8,387 nt of DNA, taken from assembly GCA_002394725.1 (NCBI GenBank), contig DGUQ01000102.1, positions 1,327 through 9,713 on the forward strand. The letters run 5' to 3'. Source of the DNA: Ruminococcaceae bacterium UBA4306 (GTDB lineage: Bacteria; Bacillota; Clostridia; Oscillospirales; Acutalibacteraceae). Below are positions 6,395 to 8,387 of the stretch, in pieces (position 1 is the first letter of the stretch; each line of letters opens with the position of its first letter). The notes under the pieces are model-generated. The model searched no databases, was not told the origin of the DNA, and was given only the letters and a program-made list of their open reading frames with translations. The translations under genes and the position numbers were made by a program.

Positions 6395-7244
6395 GGAACA
6401 TCAGCCCAAGAAAAAGTGGAAAACATGGCAAAAGGTCACCATGACCGTCGCCGTGATCCTGCTGGTCGCAGGGGTGGGGCTCTTGCTCTTCCCGACGGTA
6501 TCGAACTTCTTCGGGCAGCAGCGCGCCAATGGAGCGATCGATGAATTCAACACCGTCCGCCGCCATATCGTCCCATCCGATACGGACGACAGCAATAAGA
6601 TCCCCGGCGTCACCGCCAAGAGCTTTCAGGAAGCACGCGACAAGGGTGAGGTCGATGAGGAGGGCTATGTCATCGAGGACGGCGTCCGTTCTTCGGATTC
6701 GCCCGTCGTGTTTCAATACGACCTCGACGCGCTGTACCGCGACAGTCTGGCGTATAACACGGGGCTGATCGATCATCAGGGTACGGTGGATACCACCAAT
6801 TACGCCGCCCCCGCGCTGAAAATGAGCAGCTACGGTCTGTCGAATATCTACTGTTATCTCAGCGCGGACGCGATCAACCTCTATCTGCCCGTGTATCTGG
6901 GCGCGAGCGATGAGATGATGGCGTATGGCGCGGCGCATCTGTCGGGCACCTCGCTTCCTGTCGATCAGAACAGCACCAATGTCGCCATTGCCGGTCATAC
7001 CGACTATATCGGCAGGGTGTTCTTCGACAATATCCGTCGGCTGGAGATAGGGGACACGGTGTCTATCCACAACTACTGGGAGGATATCGATTATCGGGTC
7101 ATTGATCATAAGGTCGTGACTGAGGACGAAACCTCGGATATCTATATCCAAAAGGACAGACAGCTCCTCACGCTGATCACCTGTATCTACGCCGGCACTC
7201 CCAACACCTTTGACCGTTACCTCGTTATTTGCGAGAAGAAGTAG
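6387..7244 (+). CDS. Second, divergent sortase-family transpeptidase
   Basis: Starting at ATG 6387 this is a 285-residue protein. A Lys-rich N-terminus is followed by one membrane helix (17-38) and an acidic region (50-110) of unknown role. The sortase fold spans about 150-285: YLPVYLGAS (166-174), AAHLSGTSLPVDQ (182-194), catalytic H204 in AIAGHTDY, catalytic C266 in TLITCIYAG, and R277 in FDRYLVIC. All three catalytic residues are therefore present. Unlike its neighbour it has no DPF/DPW lid motif and no C-terminal membrane helix. The sequence after the Cys (IYAGTPNTFDR) differs from the class C TPYG-NTHR pattern. Its subclass cannot be fixed by eye; an A-, D- or degenerate C-like type is possible. 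Co-translation with the pilin polymerase suggests a role in the same pilus, either wall anchoring or recognition of the adhesin's APNTAG signal. That role is inference. Confidence 0.88.
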   Translation: MTKEHQPKKKWKTWQKVTMTVAVILLVAGVGLLLFPTVSNFFGQQRANGAIDEFNTVRRHIVPSDTDDSNKIPGVTAKSFQEARDKGEVDEEGYVIEDGVRSSDSPVVFQYDLDALYRDSLAYNTGLIDHQGTVDTTNYAAPALKMSSYGLSNIYCYLSADAINLYLPVYLGASDEMMAYGAAHLSGTSLPVDQNSTNVAIAGHTDYIGRVFFDNIRRLEIGDTVSIHNYWEDIDYRVIDHKVVTEDETSDIYIQKDRQLLTLITCIYAGTPNTFDRYLVICEKK

Positions 7245-7475
7245 GGTGCTGACCGTATAAGCCGCCGAAATATGCCAAAGCTACAGCAGGCGGCTGCTGC
7301 CGGCTCCATGCTCCGATATAATAGGTACGTTTTTGGATGAAAGCGGAATCATATGACATACAACCTCATCTGAAAACGGCGGAAAGGCAGAAAAACCGAC
7401 CTCGTCACCCTGCCGAAAACAGTTTACAAAAACACGAACTCTTTTAGTTAATTCCGACAAAACTATTATTTCTTT
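7245..7475. other. Non-coding spacer after the sortases
   Basis: No open frame with a ribosome-binding site is seen here on either strand. A perfect 6-bp hairpin CAGCAG-GCGG-CTGCTG (7284-7299) stands 40 nt after the sortase stop but lacks a T-run. A TATAAT at 7317-7322 has no usable -35. GGCAG/CTGCC complementarity near 7386-7413 is weak. No recognised terminator closes the sortase operon, so its transcript may extend into this spacer. Confidence 0.6.
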
Positions 7476-7545
7476 GTCAATTTTGACTATTTTATTGCAA
7501 AAATGTAATCGTTTATCGGCGATTATTTATAGGAATTTGCAAATT
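7476..7545. promoter_or_regulatory. Cluster of three short inverted repeats upstream of the strong promoter
   Basis: Three perfect dyads occur in 70 bp: GTCAA-TT-TTGAC (7476-7487), TAATCG-N8-CGATTA (7506-7511 with 7520-7525) and the 12-bp palindrome AATTTGCAAATT (7534-7545), which ends 6 bp before the -35. TTGCAAA also occurs twice (7495-7501 and 7537-7543). They could be regulator operators, or the A/T tracts could serve as an UP element. No known operator is recognised, and chance dyads are expected in such AT-rich DNA. Confidence 0.35.
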
Positions 7546-7551
7546 ATTCTA

Positions 7552-7580
7552 TTGACATACACTTTTCGAAAGATTATAAT
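7552..7580 (+). promoter_or_regulatory. Exact-consensus sigma-A promoter
   Basis: TTGACA (7552-7557) and TATAAT (7575-7580) are both perfect and separated by exactly 17 bp, with AT-rich DNA upstream. The start site should be near 7587. Such promoters are typical of very strongly transcribed stable RNAs. The next protein start is about 263 nt downstream, so the first product is a long untranslated RNA. Confidence 0.9.
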
Positions 7581-7586
7581 GAAACT

Positions 7587-7800
7587 CGTATAAGCGGCCT
7601 GATCGGCAAGCCTGTTCCATGTGCTTTACGGCCACCGAAAGGGAGCTTGGACAACCCTTGTTTTCATATTTTGACTGTCTGTCTTTAGGTGGACGGCAAA
7701 ATTGAAATACATCCTCTGGCTTGTAAAAAGCAGGCACGAGGGTTTCCCACACCTTGGATAGAGGCATCTATCCCCGGCGTCGGCGGATTGTGGGAATCCA
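7587..7800 (+). ncRNA. Structured non-coding RNA, possibly raiA-motif type
   Basis: About 215 nt of foldable, gene-free sequence follows an exact-consensus promoter. Visible helices: GGCC 7596-7599 with 7630-7633; AAGGG/CCCTT (7639-7643, 7655-7659); CTGTCT/GGACGG (7679-7684, 7691-7696); CCTC/GAGG (7713-7716, 7738-7741). The 3' end forms a three-way junction closed by TTCCCACA/TGTGGGAA (7744-7751, 7789-7796), with arms GGATAGA-GGCA-TCTATCC (7756-7773) and CCG-GCGT-CGG (7774-7783). CAAGCC (7607-7612) can pair with GGCTTG (7718-7723), suggesting a long-range or pseudoknot contact. Size, strong promoter, Clostridia context and sequence impression (GCGGCCTGAT, CACCGAAAGGGAG) recall the raiA-motif RNA. 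That identification is from memory and unverified. T-box, cobalamin, SAM, c-di-GMP and tmRNA signatures were not seen. Being an RNA is well supported; the family is tentative (about 0.5) and the exact ends are estimates. Confidence 0.72.
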
Positions 7801-7821
7801 TGACGCTTGGATGAATTTTTT
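7796..7821 (+). terminator. Weak terminator or attenuator at the 3' end of the structured RNA
   Basis: ATCCA (7796-7800) pairs with TGGAT (7808-7812) around a 7-nt loop. GAA and then six T residues (7816-7821) follow. The stem is short and the T-run is offset by 3 nt, so it is a poor stand-alone terminator. Its 5' arm uses bases 7796 and 7798-7799, which also close the last junction of the RNA, so the two foldings compete. It may release the RNA or regulate read-through into the next gene, whose start is 29 nt downstream. Confidence 0.4.
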
Positions 7822-7849
7822 CCCGCAAATATTTGAAAGGAGCTTGGTC

Positions 7850-8387
7850 ATGAACAAGCGAATCTTATCTATCTTGCTTTGTTTAATGCTTGTCGTGTCC
7901 TTACTGGTATTGGCCGTACCGGTAAACGCTGCGCCTGCTGACGCAACGGTGACACTGACAGCAGATAAAACAACAGCAAAACCCGGTGATGTAATTACAT
8001 TCACCGTCACATTCGGCCCGATCGAGGCAGTCGGTTCTATCGACTTTACTGTCGACCTTCCTGAAGGCTTAACCTATGGCGAGGATGCCACAACCGATCC
8101 CGGCGCAGTAGCTAATTTGGGATTCTTGATGGCTAACCTTACCAACGTTAAGCATTCCGCGAAGTTTACCGGCTTTGCGATGAAGGAATGTACTATTGAA
8201 AACGATGTCGTTCTCGGTACATTCACCGCAACCGTAGCTGACGACGCTACCGGCACCCTTGAAGTTGGCTTCACGGATGTTTACAAGATCACAACCTATG
8301 CAGACGGCAAAACCAATCTGCCCACCACCTTTGTACCTGCAAGCATCACCATCGGCGGCGAAGAGCCCACTACCGCTCCCGAGCCCA
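7850..8387 (+). CDS. Secreted cohesin-like domain protein (3' end beyond window)
   Basis: The frame starts at ATG 7850 after AAGGAG (7837-7842, 7-nt gap) and is open to the window edge, giving 179 codons. Residues 1-27 form a Sec signal peptide (MNKR, then a Leu/Val-rich core, likely cut after VNA). Residues 31-168 are a single beta-rich module with the pattern of cohesin-type domains: TVTLTADKTTAKPGD, then ITFTVTFGPIEAVGSIDFTV, DLPEGLTYG and a final VPASITIGG strand. It then enters a linker, EEPTTAPEP, as found between modules of secreted Ruminococcus proteins. Cohesins bind dockerins in cellulosome-like assemblies, and cohesin-like folds also occur in other adhesins. The binding specificity and the remaining modules (dockerin, anchor) cannot be seen. 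No promoter of its own fits between the preceding RNA and the start, so expression probably depends on the promoter at 7552-7580. The domain call rests on pattern, not a search. Confidence 0.8.
   Translation, partial: MNKRILSILLCLMLVVSLLVLAVPVNAAPADATVTLTADKTTAKPGDVITFTVTFGPIEAVGSIDFTVDLPEGLTYGEDATTDPGAVANLGFLMANLTNVKHSAKFTGFAMKECTIENDVVLGTFTATVADDATGTLEVGFTDVYKITTYADGKTNLPTTFVPASITIGGEEPTTAPEP

Noticed and set aside
5510..7151. Long minus-strand frames opposite both sortases
   Set aside because: They mirror well-recognised sortase genes and have no plausible protein features. The minus-strand terminator at 5336-5364 alone does not justify a gene.
7284..7299. Perfect hairpin CAGCAG-GCGG-CTGCTG as a terminator for the sortase operon
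   Set aside because: There is no T-run after it on either strand, so it does not meet the intrinsic terminator pattern.
7676..7700. AGGTGGACGGC as a T-box antiterminator motif
   Set aside because: The conserved TGGNACCGCG core is not present, and the downstream gene is not an amino-acid or tRNA-related gene.
1..8387. CRISPR array, tRNA, rRNA, insertion sequence or phage genes
   Set aside because: No regularly spaced repeats, tRNA or rRNA signatures, transposase frames or phage proteins were seen.

Overview
The window looks like chromosomal DNA of a gut-type Gram-positive Clostridia member, probably Ruminococcus or a close Oscillospiraceae relative. This is inferred from several traits: AAGGAG ribosome-binding sites, sigma-A promoters, cell-wall sorting signals, class C sortase, a fibro-slime surface protein, a cohesin-like secreted protein with a Pro/Thr linker, and GC-rich genes separated by very AT-rich spacers. 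All genes that can be supported lie on the + strand.

Positions 296-7244 hold a complete sortase-assembled pilus locus. A 1170-residue secreted adhesin (CBM-like module, fibro-slime domain, a stalk of isopeptide-type Ig modules, atypical APNTAG sorting signal) is probably the tip or ancillary pilin. It is followed by a 458-residue backbone pilin (N-terminal pilin domain, D2 isopeptide domain, SpaA/Cna-B domain, canonical LPSTGG). A strong intrinsic terminator and a second hairpin, which reads as a terminator on the minus strand, separate the pilins from a two-gene sortase operon with its own promoter. The first sortase is a classical class C pilin polymerase with a DPF lid and two membrane segments. 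The second overlaps it by 8 bp, is divergent, has no lid motif and no C-terminal membrane segment, and may handle the atypical adhesin signal or wall anchoring. In the expected pathway, pilins leave through Sec, are held in the membrane by their C-terminal tails, are joined by the class C sortase through pilin lysines, and are finally attached to the wall.

Positions 7245-7849 have no protein gene. About 300 bases of unremarkable DNA are followed by an AT-rich stretch with three short inverted repeats. Then comes an exact consensus sigma-A promoter (TTGACA, 17 bp, TATAAT), and about 215 nt of strongly foldable sequence that I interpret as a structured non-coding RNA. My best family guess is the raiA-motif RNA, from memory and not verified. 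A weak hairpin plus T-run that shares bases with the closing stem of this RNA lies just before the ribosome-binding site of the last gene. That gene is a secreted cohesin-like protein cut by the window edge. No separate promoter for it fits between the RNA and its start codon, so it may be expressed by read-through of the RNA.

The most interesting signals are the noncanonical sorting motif paired with a divergent second sortase, the CBM-like plus fibro-slime tip architecture, and the strongly promoted structured RNA placed before a cohesin-like gene.
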